From positions 1 to 64,000 of the forward strand of contig NZ_JBAYPG010000018.1 in NCBI RefSeq assembly GCF_041677825.1: DNA of 64,000 nt. Direction: 5' to 3'. Origin of the DNA: Castellaniella sp041677825. Lineage in GTDB: Bacteria; Pseudomonadota; Gammaproteobacteria; Burkholderiales; Burkholderiaceae_B. Below the pieces are notes generated by a model. That model ran no database searches. It was not told where the DNA came from and was given only the letters and a program-made list of their open reading frames with translations. Below, piece after piece: positions 56,002 through 64,000 of the stretch (positions within the stretch are counted from its first letter, which is position 1; each line of letters opens with the position of its first letter). A program made the position numbers and the translations under genes.

Positions 56002-58241
56002 GTGGCGGGTGCGCCCGTCGGCGGCGCAGGTGGCGATGCGCCGGTTGCGTCGGCCGCAAGGCCCAGTTCACGCATGGTGTCGCGGATCCCCTGGGACGCG
56101 TTGATCATCTGGCGCAACGGATAGGCCAGCGCCGCATGGGCATCGTCGGTTTCGAGGGTGCGTGGCGCGCTGGCCTCCTGGCCAGCCAGAAAGCCCAGGG
56201 TGGCATCGAGCGCCTGGCGTATGCCATCGGGTTCGCCGGGCAGCTGCCTGAGTTGCGGGATGATGGCCGCAGCCTGCAGGGCGAGGATATTGTGTTCCAT
56301 GAGCAGCCGGTTGAAGGCCTGCACGTGTTTCTGATGGCGTATCGGCTCGTCCATCATGCGGTAGAACGTGGCGGCGAAGTTGCTGTACGCATAATGCAGT
56401 TGCTGTTGGCCCAGCCGCCAGCCCAGTTCGGCCTCTTGCAACTCGGCCGACGCAGGCTGCGCGGGGTTCTGGCTGCGTGACAGCGCCACCAGGTCCAGGC
56501 CGCGCTGCAGGAATTCGCGGTTGAGCTCGAGCAGCCTGCGGGCCAGCTGGGGGAGCGAATTGACCTCCCATGAGGGCAGGATGTAGCTGGATGACAGCGC
56601 CAGCAGGCTACCGATCACGGTGTCCGTCAGGCGCTCGCCAATCACGGCCGCCGAGTCGGCCGGATCCAGGAAGTGAAAAGCGAGCATGACCAGCAGCGTC
56701 ATGAAGGTGGCTGCCAGCATGTAGTTCACCTGAATCAGGCCGTAGCCCAGAATGCCCGAAATGATGAGAAGCAGCAGCAGGACGCTGCTGTCTTCGACGA
56801 CTGCGAACAAGAGCAGCGCCAGGGCACAGCCCAGCAGGGTGCCCATCAGGCGCCAGCCATTGCGTTGTCGGGTGATGGCAAAGCCGGGTTTCATGATGAC
56901 GATCACGGTCAGCACGATCCAGTAGCCGCGACTGGCCAGGCCGCCCGGCAATTCGTGGCGCTGGCCGAGCTCGAGCATCAGGCTCGAGGCCAGCATGGCC
57001 AGCAGCGCAGCGAAAGCGACCCGCAGGGCATAGCGGAAATGCACCGACTGCATGTTCAGGCTGTTCGTGAGCATGCTGATCTGCCAGCGCTGGCGGGTCA
57101 GGAACCGGTTCAGGCTGCGATTGGTGCGTTCGTCTTCGACCTGGGTCTGCTCGGGGTGTTTGGCACACTGCGCCATGCGTTCGACCAGCCGGGTCATGGT
57201 GCGCATGCGACGCAGCACTTGCACCAGCAGTGCATAGAGTTCCGGGTCCTGGGCCAGGGCCCCCCGGCTGCGCCATTGCTGGAGTTCGAATTCGAGCGCG
57301 CGCAGTTCAGCCTTCACGCTGTTGCGCGCCTGCCGCTGCTGGCCGCGGGCGACATTGAGTGCGATCTGGCCGACATTGGCTGCCAGCTTGTTCAGCGCAT
57401 CGCGCGCGAACAGCAGGATATCGCTGTCGGGCAAGCCATGGCGCAGGCGGGCGTAGTCGGTCTGGGTGGCCAGCATGCCATCGAGCAGGGCGATCATGTC
57501 GGTGAACAGGTTCACCAGGGCCTGGCGGAACCGGTTCTCGCGGGTGTCCGTGCGTTGCGGGAGTTCACGCAGAACCACATCCCGGGCAACCTGATGCGCA
57601 TCGGTCATGGCCGATTGGCGCAGGGTGAGCTTGCGATAACTGTCATCCAGGGTGAAATCGGTATCGTACAGGCGGGCCCGTGCCGCCATGTAGTCTGCGG
57701 TGGCAAACAGGGCCACCGACAGGGCCTGCCGGGTCTCGATGCGCCACATGAGGCGCCGCAGCACCGTGCTGAAGCCCAGGTAGAAGACCCCGCCCAGGAA
57801 AATGGCCAGCGTGTAATGGGCCAGCTGGATGCCGGTCATCGGGCTGCGCATGGTCAGCGTCATGACCAGCAGACAGACGAAACCCAGCAGGCCGCCTGGC
57901 TTGCCATATACATTGAGCAGCGAGAAGCCGAAGCACAGCAAGGGGACGAGCAGCCAGAGCGCCCAGCCGACCTCGGTCAGCAGGCCTGTGATGATCGCGG
58001 TGGCGGATGCCAGGAACAGCGCGGCCAGCATGCCATTGCGCCCATAGCGTCGTGGCCCGCCCGGCGAATCGACAATGGCCAGGCAGGCCGAGCCTATGGC
58101 CGCGGCAAACCCGGTATCGACTTCGCCCAGGTAGCCGGCCACGACCAGGCCCGGCAGCAGGATGCCCAGCGCCTGGCGCAGGCCACCGAACAGATAGTAG
58201 CCGGTAAAAAAGCGCAGCAGCGGGTTGATGAGAGCGTTCAT
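55965..58241 (-). CDS. YccS/FUSC-type inner-membrane protein
   Basis: A 758-residue membrane protein with two sets of five to six membrane segments (about residues 10-165 and 400-540), each followed by a large cytoplasmic helical region: the layout of the YccS/YhfK family and of the FUSC (aromatic acid exporter-like) superfamily. GYYLFGGLRQALGILLPGLV at the N-terminus and SRGYWIVLTVIVIMKPGFAI, TRQRNGWRLMGTLLGCALAL in the second half are diagnostic. The C-terminal 20 residues are Pro/Ala-rich. AGGAGGT-like site upstream. Exporter function is inferred from the superfamily. Confidence 0.9.
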   Translation of the reverse strand: MNALINPLLRFFTGYYLFGGLRQALGILLPGLVVAGYLGEVDTGFAAAIGSACLAIVDSPGGPRRYGRNGMLAALFLASATAIITGLLTEVGWALWLLVPLLCFGFSLLNVYGKPGGLLGFVCLLVMTLTMRSPMTGIQLAHYTLAIFLGGVFYLGFSTVLRRLMWRIETRQALSVALFATADYMAARARLYDTDFTLDDSYRKLTLRQSAMTDAHQVARDVVLRELPQRTDTRENRFRQALVNLFTDMIALLDGMLATQTDYARLRHGLPDSDILLFARDALNKLAANVGQIALNVARGQQRQARNSVKAELRALEFELQQWRSRGALAQDPELYALLVQVLRRMRTMTRLVERMAQCAKHPEQTQVEDERTNRSLNRFLTRQRWQISMLTNSLNMQSVHFRYALRVAFAALLAMLASSLMLELGQRHELPGGLASRGYWIVLTVIVIMKPGFAITRQRNGWRLMGTLLGCALALLLFAVVEDSSVLLLLLIISGILGYGLIQVNYMLAATFMTLLVMLAFHFLDPADSAAVIGERLTDTVIGSLLALSSSYILPSWEVNSLPQLARRLLELNREFLQRGLDLVALSRSQNPAQPASAELQEAELGWRLGQQQLHYAYSNFAATFYRMMDEPIRHQKHVQAFNRLLMEHNILALQAAAIIPQLRQLPGEPDGIRQALDATLGFLAGQEASAPRTLETDDAHAALAYPLRQMINASQGIRDTMRELGLAADATGASPPAPPTGAPATQAAPAGSGMNS

Positions 58242-58322
58242 CTGCGACCTCCGGACCGTAGCCGGAGTATAGGCAATCGTTGCCGTATGCAGGCGGCCGC
58301 CTGTGGAAAATCGGGTCGTGGC

Positions 58323-59024
58323 TCAGACCGAAAGGTATCTGTCCTGGATGGCATGGTCGTGCAGCAGGTCCTCGCTGCTGGCCTGATGCACGATGCGCCC
58401 TTTTTCGAGGATATAGGCGCGCCGGGCGTGTTTCAGGGCAAAGTGCACGCTCTGGTCGGTGAACAGTATGGTCGTGGTCTTTGACAGATCATCGATCAGT
58501 TCGCCGATCTGCTGCACGATCACGGGCGCCAGGCCTTCGTTGGGTTCATCGAGCAGCAGCAGCCTGGGTTCGCTCATCAGCGAACGCGCGACGGCCAGCA
58601 TTTGCTGCTGCCCGCCCGAGAGGTTGGCGCCATCGCGGTCGGCGATTTCGGCCAGCATGGGGTAGAGGTCGAAAATGCGTTCGATGGTCCACTGGCCCGT
58701 GCTGCCCGGGCGTCTGTAGGTGCTGATTTCGAGGTTTTCACGTACGGACAGCGTGGGGAAGATGCGTCGGTCTTCGACCACCAGGCCGATGCCCATGCGG
58801 GCCGTGCGCCAGGTGGCCTGGCCGGTGATGTCCTGGCCATCGAACACGATGCGGCCCCGGCGTGGCGGTGTCAGGCCGATGATGCTGCGCAGCGTGGTGC
58901 TTTTGCCGGCCCCGTTGCGACCCAGCAGGCAGACGGTCTCGCCAGCCTGCAATGACAGTGAAACGCCCTGCAGGGCGTGGCTGTCGCCGTAATAGGTGTG
59001 GATGTCCTGTACGTCGAGCATCAT
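58323..59024 (-). CDS. livF: Liv-type ABC transporter ATPase LivF (system 3)
   Basis: A 233-residue ATPase with Walker A LLGRNGAGKSTTLRSIIGL, VVEDRRIFPTLSVRENLEIS (EDR in place of EGR), signature NLSGGQQQMLAVARSLM and Walker B LLLLDEPNEGLAP. The protein is last in a K-H-M-G-F unit on the minus strand; its ATG overlaps the livG stop by 4 bp. Confidence 0.93.
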   Translation of the reverse strand: MMLDVQDIHTYYGDSHALQGVSLSLQAGETVCLLGRNGAGKSTTLRSIIGLTPPRRGRIVFDGQDITGQATWRTARMGIGLVVEDRRIFPTLSVRENLEISTYRRPGSTGQWTIERIFDLYPMLAEIADRDGANLSGGQQQMLAVARSLMSEPRLLLLDEPNEGLAPVIVQQIGELIDDLSKTTTILFTDQSVHFALKHARRAYILEKGRIVHQASSEDLLHDHAIQDRYLSV

Positions 59025-59812
59025 GGGGCCTCTGCCATTTCGATGTCTTCGCTGCCCAGATACGCACGGCGGACCTCGGGGTTGGCGCGCACCACGGCAG
59101 GCGCATCCAGGATCAGCGGGCTGCCATGGTGCATCACCAGGATGCGATCGGCCAGATCGAAGACCACGCGCATGTCGTGCTCGGTGATGAGGAACGTGTA
59201 CTGCCCCGTTTGTGCCAGCGACCGCACCAGGGCAATGATGTGGCCCGTTTCTTCAGGGGTCATCCCCGCGGTGGGTTCGTCGAGCAGCACCAGCTCGGGC
59301 TGTGTGGCCAGGACCACGGCGATTTCGACCAGGCGCTTGTCGCCATAGCTGATGGTGCCGGCGATCTGTTCGGCCAGGCGATCGAGGCCAAGCCTTTCGA
59401 GCAGCGCATCGGCCTCGCGGCGTATGGCCTGGTTGCGATCTGCGCGATTGAACCAGCGCCGGCCTTCCCGATGCCATGCAGTGAGCGCAACCTCGACGTT
59501 TTCCCGCACCCGCATTTCGGTAAAGATGTTGTTGATCTGGAAGGACCGTGAAATGCCGAGCCGGCTGATCCTGTGGGGTGGCAGGCCGCCGATTTCCTGC
59601 CCCTTGAACAGGATGCTGCCCTGCGACGGCGCCATGCGCCCCGACAGCAGGTTGTAGAAGGTGGTCTTGCCCGCGCCGTTGGGCCCGATGATGGCCAGGG
59701 TCTCACCGCGCTGGACGTCGAGCGAGACCCCCGATACGGCTGCAAAACCGCCAAAGCGCTTGCCCAGATCATGGATGCGCAGGATGGGTTCGCCTGCGGC
59801 TATCGGTGTCAT
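59021..59812 (-). CDS. livG: Liv-type ABC transporter ATPase LivG (system 3)
   Basis: A 263-residue ATPase. Walker A IIGPNGAGKTTFYNLLSGRM, GISRSFQINNIFTEMRVREN, signature ISYGDKRLVEIAVVLATQPE and Walker B LVLLDEPTAGMTPEE. ISYGDKRLVE and NLLSGRM resemble urea/short-chain-amide-type LivG proteins. The start MTPIAAGEP overlaps the livM stop by 4 bp. Confidence 0.92.
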   Translation of the reverse strand: MTPIAAGEPILRIHDLGKRFGGFAAVSGVSLDVQRGETLAIIGPNGAGKTTFYNLLSGRMAPSQGSILFKGQEIGGLPPHRISRLGISRSFQINNIFTEMRVRENVEVALTAWHREGRRWFNRADRNQAIRREADALLERLGLDRLAEQIAGTISYGDKRLVEIAVVLATQPELVLLDEPTAGMTPEETGHIIALVRSLAQTGQYTFLITEHDMRVVFDLADRILVMHHGSPLILDAPAVVRANPEVRRAYLGSEDIEMAEAP

Positions 59813-60768
59813 GGCAGCCTCCGGCGGCGCCGGGCCTGCAGCGCGTCGAGCACGGTGCCCAGCAGGCCGCGACGAAAGAACATCACCATGAGCGCGAGGA
59901 TGATGCCCAGGAACAGCATCCAGGACTGGGTGAGACTGGTGATCCAGGTTTCGAGCAGCACGAACACGCCGGCCCCCAGGAAGGGCCCGAGAAAATAGCC
60001 ACTGCCACCCAGGATGGTCATCAGCACAGGCTCGGCCGATGTGCTCCAGTGGGCCAGCTCCGGGCTGGCGATGCGCAGGAAAGGGGCCATGAGCCCGCCC
60101 GCCAGGCCGGCGAAGCCCCCGGCGATGGTGAAGGCCGCCAGGCGGTAGAGGCGGATGTTCAGGCCGCAGAATGCCACGCGTTCGGGATTCTGGCGGATGG
60201 CCCGCAGGATGAGCCCGAAAGACGAATTGCAGATGCGGTACAGTGCCAGGCTGGCCAGCACCACGATGACCAGCACCACCCTGTAGTAGACCGCCGGGTT
60301 GCCCAGGGTGAAGTCGAGCCCGAGCCCCAGCGAGCCCACCGAAAACCCCGAGATGCCATCGCTGCCGTTGGTGACCGAACGCCATTGGTGGGCGACGCCG
60401 AAGACCATCATGCCAAAGGCCAGGGTGAGCATGGCGAAGTAGACTTCATCGAGCCGCACGCAGAAAAACCCGATGACGAGTGCCAGGATCAGCCCGGCCG
60501 CGAACGAAACCAGCAGGCAGGCGAGCAGGGGCCAGTGCAGCGACTGCAGCAGCATGGCAGTGGCGTAGGCGCCCATGCCAAAGAATGCCGCATGGCCGAA
60601 GCTCAGCATGCCGGTATAGCCGAATACCAAGTTGAAGCTGGCGGCAAACAGGCCGAGGATCAGGATCTGGGTGGCGATGAACAGATAGAAGAATGGTGCC
60701 AGAGAGGGCAGGGCGTACAGCAGCACCAGCGCAGCCGCCAGGAAGAACAGGCGCAGGGGAAGAGTCAT
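59809..60768 (-). CDS. livM: Liv-type permease LivM (system 3)
   Basis: A 319-residue permease with about 9 membrane segments. LGLFAASFNLVFGYTGMLSF is the LivM signature, FFCVRLDEVYFAMLTLAFGM the coupling region, LRAIRQNPERVAFCGLNIRL the cytoplasmic loop, and MTILGGSGYFLGPFLGAGVF the C-terminal motif. The start MTLPLRLFFL overlaps livH by 4 bp; the frame upstream is spurious. Confidence 0.93.
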   Translation of the reverse strand: MTLPLRLFFLAAALVLLYALPSLAPFFYLFIATQILILGLFAASFNLVFGYTGMLSFGHAAFFGMGAYATAMLLQSLHWPLLACLLVSFAAGLILALVIGFFCVRLDEVYFAMLTLAFGMMVFGVAHQWRSVTNGSDGISGFSVGSLGLGLDFTLGNPAVYYRVVLVIVVLASLALYRICNSSFGLILRAIRQNPERVAFCGLNIRLYRLAAFTIAGGFAGLAGGLMAPFLRIASPELAHWSTSAEPVLMTILGGSGYFLGPFLGAGVFVLLETWITSLTQSWMLFLGIILALMVMFFRRGLLGTVLDALQARRRRRLP

Positions 60769-61637
60769 GCGGATTTCCTTGCCCCCATCAACCCGTGGGG
60801 TTTGAACAGCAGCACCAGGGCCATGCCGATATAGGGCAGGACCAGATTGGCATCGGGCAGATAGCGCCCGCCCAGGCCGTGGATCAGGCCCAGGACGATG
60901 GCGCCCAGCAGGGCCCCGGGAAAGCTGCCCAGGCCGCCGATGACGACGACGATGAAGCTTTCTATGATGATCTTGTCGCCCATGCCGGGGTCGATCGCCC
61001 GCATGGGCGCGGCCACGGCCCCGCCCAGGGCTGCCAGCCAGGCGCCGAAGGCAAAGGCGCCGGTAATGACCAGCCGCGTGTTGATGCACAGGACCTGGGC
61101 CATTTCACGGTCGAGCGCCGCGGCGCGCATGATCTTGCCCAGCCGGGTGCGGTTGAACAGCAACCACAGCCCGAGCAGCGTGCACAACCCCACGATGAGC
61201 ACGAATACGCTGTAACGTGGATAGGACAGGCCGCCGGGCAGGTCGATGGCCCCCCGAAGGGGCACCGGTGGATCGATGACGTGGATGCCGGTGCCCCAGA
61301 TGAGGCGTACGGACTCGTTCAGGATGAGCAACAGAGCGAACGTGAGCAGCAGGCTGTCGGCGACTTCGCGCTGATAGACGAAGCGCAGCATGCTGCGGTC
61401 GATCAGGATGGCAACGCCGGCCACCACCAGCGGCGCCATGAGCAACGTGGCCCAGAACGGCAGCCCAAGCCCGGCCATGAGGGCGAAGCTCATGTAGGCA
61501 CCCAGCATGTACAGCGCGCCGTGGGCGAAGTTGATGACGTTCAGCACCCCGAAGATGATATTCAGGCCTACTGCGATGATGAACAGCAGCAGGCCGATAT
61601 CAAGGCTGTTGAGCAGGGCCAGCCCGAGTCCGGCCAT
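60765..61637 (-). CDS. livH: Liv-type permease LivH (system 3)
   Basis: A 290-residue permease, about 8 membrane segments. NSLDIGLLLFIIAVGLNIIF, NFAHGALYMLGAYMSFALMA, RTRLGKIMRAAALDREMAQV and VIGGLGSFPGALLGAIVLGL are LivH features. Starts one base after the binding-protein stop, without a clear ribosome site, so translation is probably coupled. Confidence 0.93.
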   Translation of the reverse strand: MAGLGLALLNSLDIGLLLFIIAVGLNIIFGVLNVINFAHGALYMLGAYMSFALMAGLGLPFWATLLMAPLVVAGVAILIDRSMLRFVYQREVADSLLLTFALLLILNESVRLIWGTGIHVIDPPVPLRGAIDLPGGLSYPRYSVFVLIVGLCTLLGLWLLFNRTRLGKIMRAAALDREMAQVLCINTRLVITGAFAFGAWLAALGGAVAAPMRAIDPGMGDKIIIESFIVVVIGGLGSFPGALLGAIVLGLIHGLGGRYLPDANLVLPYIGMALVLLFKPHGLMGARKSA

Positions 61638-61638
61638 C

Positions 61639-62856
61639 TCAGAGCTTGCACTCGGGGTCGACCGGTGGCGTCACGCTGGCGCCCTCGAAGTTGTGCAGCT
61701 GGGTGAGCGAGCGGATCTTGTCGGCCTCGTTCATGGCACCGGTCAGGCCCCAGGTGGGCCCGATGAGCGCCTGGTGATCGCCGGCCCGGAAGGTGAGATC
61801 ACCCGTGGGCGCGGGTACCGTCAGGCCGGCCAGCGCAGCAATGATCTTGTCGGGCTCGACCGCGCCGGCCTTTTCGATGGCGTCCTTGAAGGAATACACG
61901 GCCATGTAGGCGCCTTCGGCGTTATAGCTGGGGGGCTGGTTCCAGGCCTTCTTGTAGGCCTCGACGAATTTCGTGTTGATCGGGTTGTCCCAGGAGCCGT
62001 ACCAGTAGCGCGTACCCAGCCAGATGTCTGCCGGCATCTGATCGCCCAGGGCGGTGAGCACCTCGGTGGCGGCGCCCACGCTCATGAGCACCTTGAAGCC
62101 CTGCTTGAAGAAACCGCGATCGTTGGCCTGGCGCACGAAATTGACCAGGTCGCCGCCCCACAGCGAGATGAGGATGCCATCGGGCTTGCTTTCCATGACG
62201 CTGTTGATGAATGGCGTGAAATCTTCGGCACCGAACCTGGGAAACGCAAGCTGGTCTTCCATGAGCACCGCGTCGGGCTTCTTTTCCTTGAGGTATTTGC
62301 TGAAGAATTCCCAGGACTGGTGGCCGAAGGCGTAATCGGGGCCTATGGTGGTCCATTTGACGGCCCCGGTGCCCGCCGCGATATCGGCCGCACCCATCAT
62401 GTTCTGGTTCACGTTGACGCTGAGGCGGAAGGTGTACTTGTTGCACAGCTTGCCGGTGACGTCGGGCGTGGCCGCGTGGGTGATCATGAAGGGCTTGCCC
62501 AGTTCGGGCAGCACCGGGACCAGGCCCTGGGCCACACCGGAGCTGTCGAGGCCCATCATCAGATCGACGTTGTCCTGGTACACCATTTTGCGGGCCACCT
62601 GGATGGCCGTGGCGGCCTTGCCCTGGCTGTCTTCGATCTGGATGGACAGCTGGCGCCCCAGTACCCCGCCCTGGGCGTTGATTTCGTCGATGGCCAGCGT
62701 TGCGCCCTGCTTGGCGAATTCGCCATAGGATGCCGCGCTGCCGGACATGAGGTAGATGCCGCCGATGCGGATGGGGTCTGCGGCCTGGGCGCTGCCAGCG
62801 GCAAATGCCGCTGCCATGGCCACGGCGAGCAGCGTGCTGCGTGTGGATGCTTTCAT
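61639..62856 (-). CDS. livK: ABC transporter substrate-binding protein, Liv family (system 3)
   Basis: A 405-residue periplasmic protein. Signal peptide about residues 1-25 (LLAVAMAAAFAAGSAQA, cleavage before ADPIRIG). GGIYLMSGSAASYGEFAKQG, LAIDEINAQGGVLGRQLSIQ, GLDSSGVAQGLVPVLPELGK and GPDYAFGHQSWEFFSKYLKE place it in the branch of type I binders that includes amide- and aromatic-acid-type receptors. AGGAG upstream of ATG. First gene of the third Liv unit; diverges from the aminotransferase gene across 245 bp. Confidence 0.92.
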   Translation of the reverse strand: MKASTRSTLLAVAMAAAFAAGSAQAADPIRIGGIYLMSGSAASYGEFAKQGATLAIDEINAQGGVLGRQLSIQIEDSQGKAATAIQVARKMVYQDNVDLMMGLDSSGVAQGLVPVLPELGKPFMITHAATPDVTGKLCNKYTFRLSVNVNQNMMGAADIAAGTGAVKWTTIGPDYAFGHQSWEFFSKYLKEKKPDAVLMEDQLAFPRFGAEDFTPFINSVMESKPDGILISLWGGDLVNFVRQANDRGFFKQGFKVLMSVGAATEVLTALGDQMPADIWLGTRYWYGSWDNPINTKFVEAYKKAWNQPPSYNAEGAYMAVYSFKDAIEKAGAVEPDKIIAALAGLTVPAPTGDLTFRAGDHQALIGPTWGLTGAMNEADKIRSLTQLHNFEGASVTPPVDPECKL

Positions 62857-63101
62857 TGTGGTCTCCTGGGAAGGCAGATGTTACGGTCATCTGTCAATTT
62901 GTTTCTTCACCGAAGTCTACACCAATATGCAGGTTTTCTCAGGGGGGGTTGCACGTCTGGCTCGTCCGGCTTTCGCTCACGGAATGGGCTGGCCCGATGG
63001 GTCGCGTGGCAGGACGTTGCAATACGCTCACGGCGCTGCCGGTGCACTCGGAGGCGCTCGTGCCAACAGGCATAAAATAGGGTCTTCTCAAGGGGGTTCA
63101 G

Positions 63102-63980
63102 ATGATTGCAGGTGTGGATCAGGACAGTGTGGCTTTTCTGAACGGGGCCTGGCTGCCGCTGGGTGAGGTCAGGATATCGGCGCTCGACAGAGGCTTCATC
63201 TTCGGCGACGGGGTCTACGATGTGGTACCCGCCTATGGCGGCCAGCCATTTCGCATGGCGCATCATCTGGCGCGCCTGCAGCGCAGCCTGGCCGCCGTGC
63301 GCATCGAGACCGGGCGCAGCACCCCGGCCTGGCAGGCATTGGTGCTCGAGCTGCTGGCACGCAACCCCGATATCGGCGATTGCACCGTCTATCTGCAGGT
63401 CACGCGCGGGGTGGCCCGGCGCGATCATGGCTTCCCGGCCGGTGTGGCGCCCACTGTGTTCGGCATGGTGTCTCCCCTGCGGCGGCCGACGCAAGACCAG
63501 CGGACCCGGGGCCTTGCGGTGATCAGCATCGTCGACGAACGCTGGCTGCATTGCGAGATCAAGTCGACCTCACTGCTGGGCAATGTGCTGGCCCGGCAGC
63601 AGGCCGTCGATGCAGGCGTGGATGAGGTCGTGCAGTTTCGCGATGGCTTTCTGACCGAAGGCGCGTCCTGCAACATCTGGGTCGTCAAGAACGGGGTGTT
63701 GCACGCGCCCCTGCGCAATCATCTGATCCTCGAGGGCGTGCGTTACGCTTTCCTGGTCGAGCTCGCAAAACAGGCCGGCATTCCTTTCGAGGCGCGCCCC
63801 ATTGGCCGAGACGAAGTCGGCCTGGCCGATGAATTGCTGCTCTCCTCGGCCAGCAAAGAGGTGCTGCCGATCATCACCCTGGATGGCCGGCCCGTGGGGA
63901 CTGGCCGCCCCGGCCCCGTATATGGGGCGCTGCGGGCTGGCTACGATGCCGCCATCGATGCGCTCGTCACGGTGGCCTGA
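63102..63980 (+). CDS. class IV aminotransferase, D-amino-acid transaminase type
   Basis: A PLP enzyme of 292 residues. SALDRGFIFGDGVYDVVPAY is the class IV entry motif, the PLP lysine is in HCEIKSTSLLGNVLARQQAV near residue 153, and FRDGFLTEGASCNIWVVKNG is the phosphate-binding Glu/Ser region; LLLSSASKEVLPI follows. IKSTSLLGN fits D-alanine/D-amino-acid transaminases rather than BCAA transaminase or 4-amino-4-deoxychorismate lyase. Twelve bases past its stop an ATG opens a reading frame cut off by the window end, too short to identify. Confidence 0.88.
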   Translation: MIAGVDQDSVAFLNGAWLPLGEVRISALDRGFIFGDGVYDVVPAYGGQPFRMAHHLARLQRSLAAVRIETGRSTPAWQALVLELLARNPDIGDCTVYLQVTRGVARRDHGFPAGVAPTVFGMVSPLRRPTQDQRTRGLAVISIVDERWLHCEIKSTSLLGNVLARQQAVDAGVDEVVQFRDGFLTEGASCNIWVVKNGVLHAPLRNHLILEGVRYAFLVELAKQAGIPFEARPIGRDEVGLADELLLSSASKEVLPIITLDGRPVGTGRPGPVYGALRAGYDAAIDALVTVA

Positions 63981-64000
63981 AATCGGCCTAGAATGACACA

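Noticed and set aside
61507..63075. Plus-strand frame of 522 codons opposite the third livK
   Set aside because: The minus strand encodes a clear binding protein with signal peptide; the plus frame has no domain.
1..64000. CRISPR array or complete prophage
   Set aside because: No regularly spaced repeats, cas genes, capsid or tail genes were seen; the only repeats are short tandem units.

Overview
The window looks like a chromosomal segment of a high-GC betaproteobacterium, most likely family Alcaligenaceae (Castellaniella/Pusillimonas/Bordetella-like). This rests on overall base composition, the gmk-rpoZ-spoT gene order, the protein flavour of the housekeeping genes, and the abundance of branched-chain-type (Liv) ABC importers and CoA-linked catabolic genes. 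No rRNA, complete tRNA, CRISPR array or prophage is visible.

Layout. (1) 1-11.5 kb is housekeeping: argH diverging from a P-II gene, ubiC, an RluF-type pseudouridine synthase, rlmJ, a glycerophosphodiesterase, ppiD, then an unknown gene-gmk-rpoZ-spoT unit and xthA. (2) 11.5-14.2 kb is a small, decayed accessory island. It holds an AlpA/excisionase-like gene, the 3' end of an IS66 transposase, a translationally coupled two-gene unit resembling a toxin-antitoxin pair whose larger protein has PARP-like ADP-ribosyltransferase motifs, an integrase fragment, and parD/parE remnants. (3) 14.2-40.1 kb is a large catabolic region. A 10-gene operon (iclR, hyuA, hyuB, livK-F-M-G-H, cupin, HpcH/HpaI aldolase) lies downstream of a recognisable promoter and IclR-type palindrome. 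Next come a PrpD-family/tetR/thioesterase unit and, diverging from it, an 8-gene operon: Fe-alcohol dehydrogenase, 2-oxoacid dehydrogenase E1 alpha/beta, enoyl-CoA hydratase, E2, acyl-CoA dehydrogenase, acyl-CoA ligase and SDR. A divergent Asp/Glu racemase and DapA-type lyase/aldolase pair follows. (4) 40.2-43.8 kb is a glycine-betaine-type ABC importer (proV-W-X). (5) 44.2-54.9 kb is a second 10-gene operon on the minus strand: a Liv importer with fused LivH-LivM permease, a URO-D-family protein, DhaK, DhaL, an FAD oxidoreductase, a VOC protein and a DUF2817 putative Zn peptidase. (6) 55.1-64 kb holds a pirin, a YccS/FUSC-type membrane protein, a third Liv importer and a class IV (D-amino-acid type) aminotransferase.

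How the parts may work together. Region 3 reads as a self-contained pathway. An importer brings in a substrate, probably a cyclic amide, lactam, imide or hydantoin. HyuA/HyuB opens it with ATP, CoA ligase, dehydrogenase, hydratase and SDR carry out beta-oxidation-like steps, and an aldolase plus a 2-oxoacid dehydrogenase lacking its own E3 feed acyl-CoA into central metabolism. Region 5 looks like a second uncharacterised pathway handling a hydroxylated or amino compound. Both substrate assignments are inference. The least explained item is the ART-like two-gene unit in the island.
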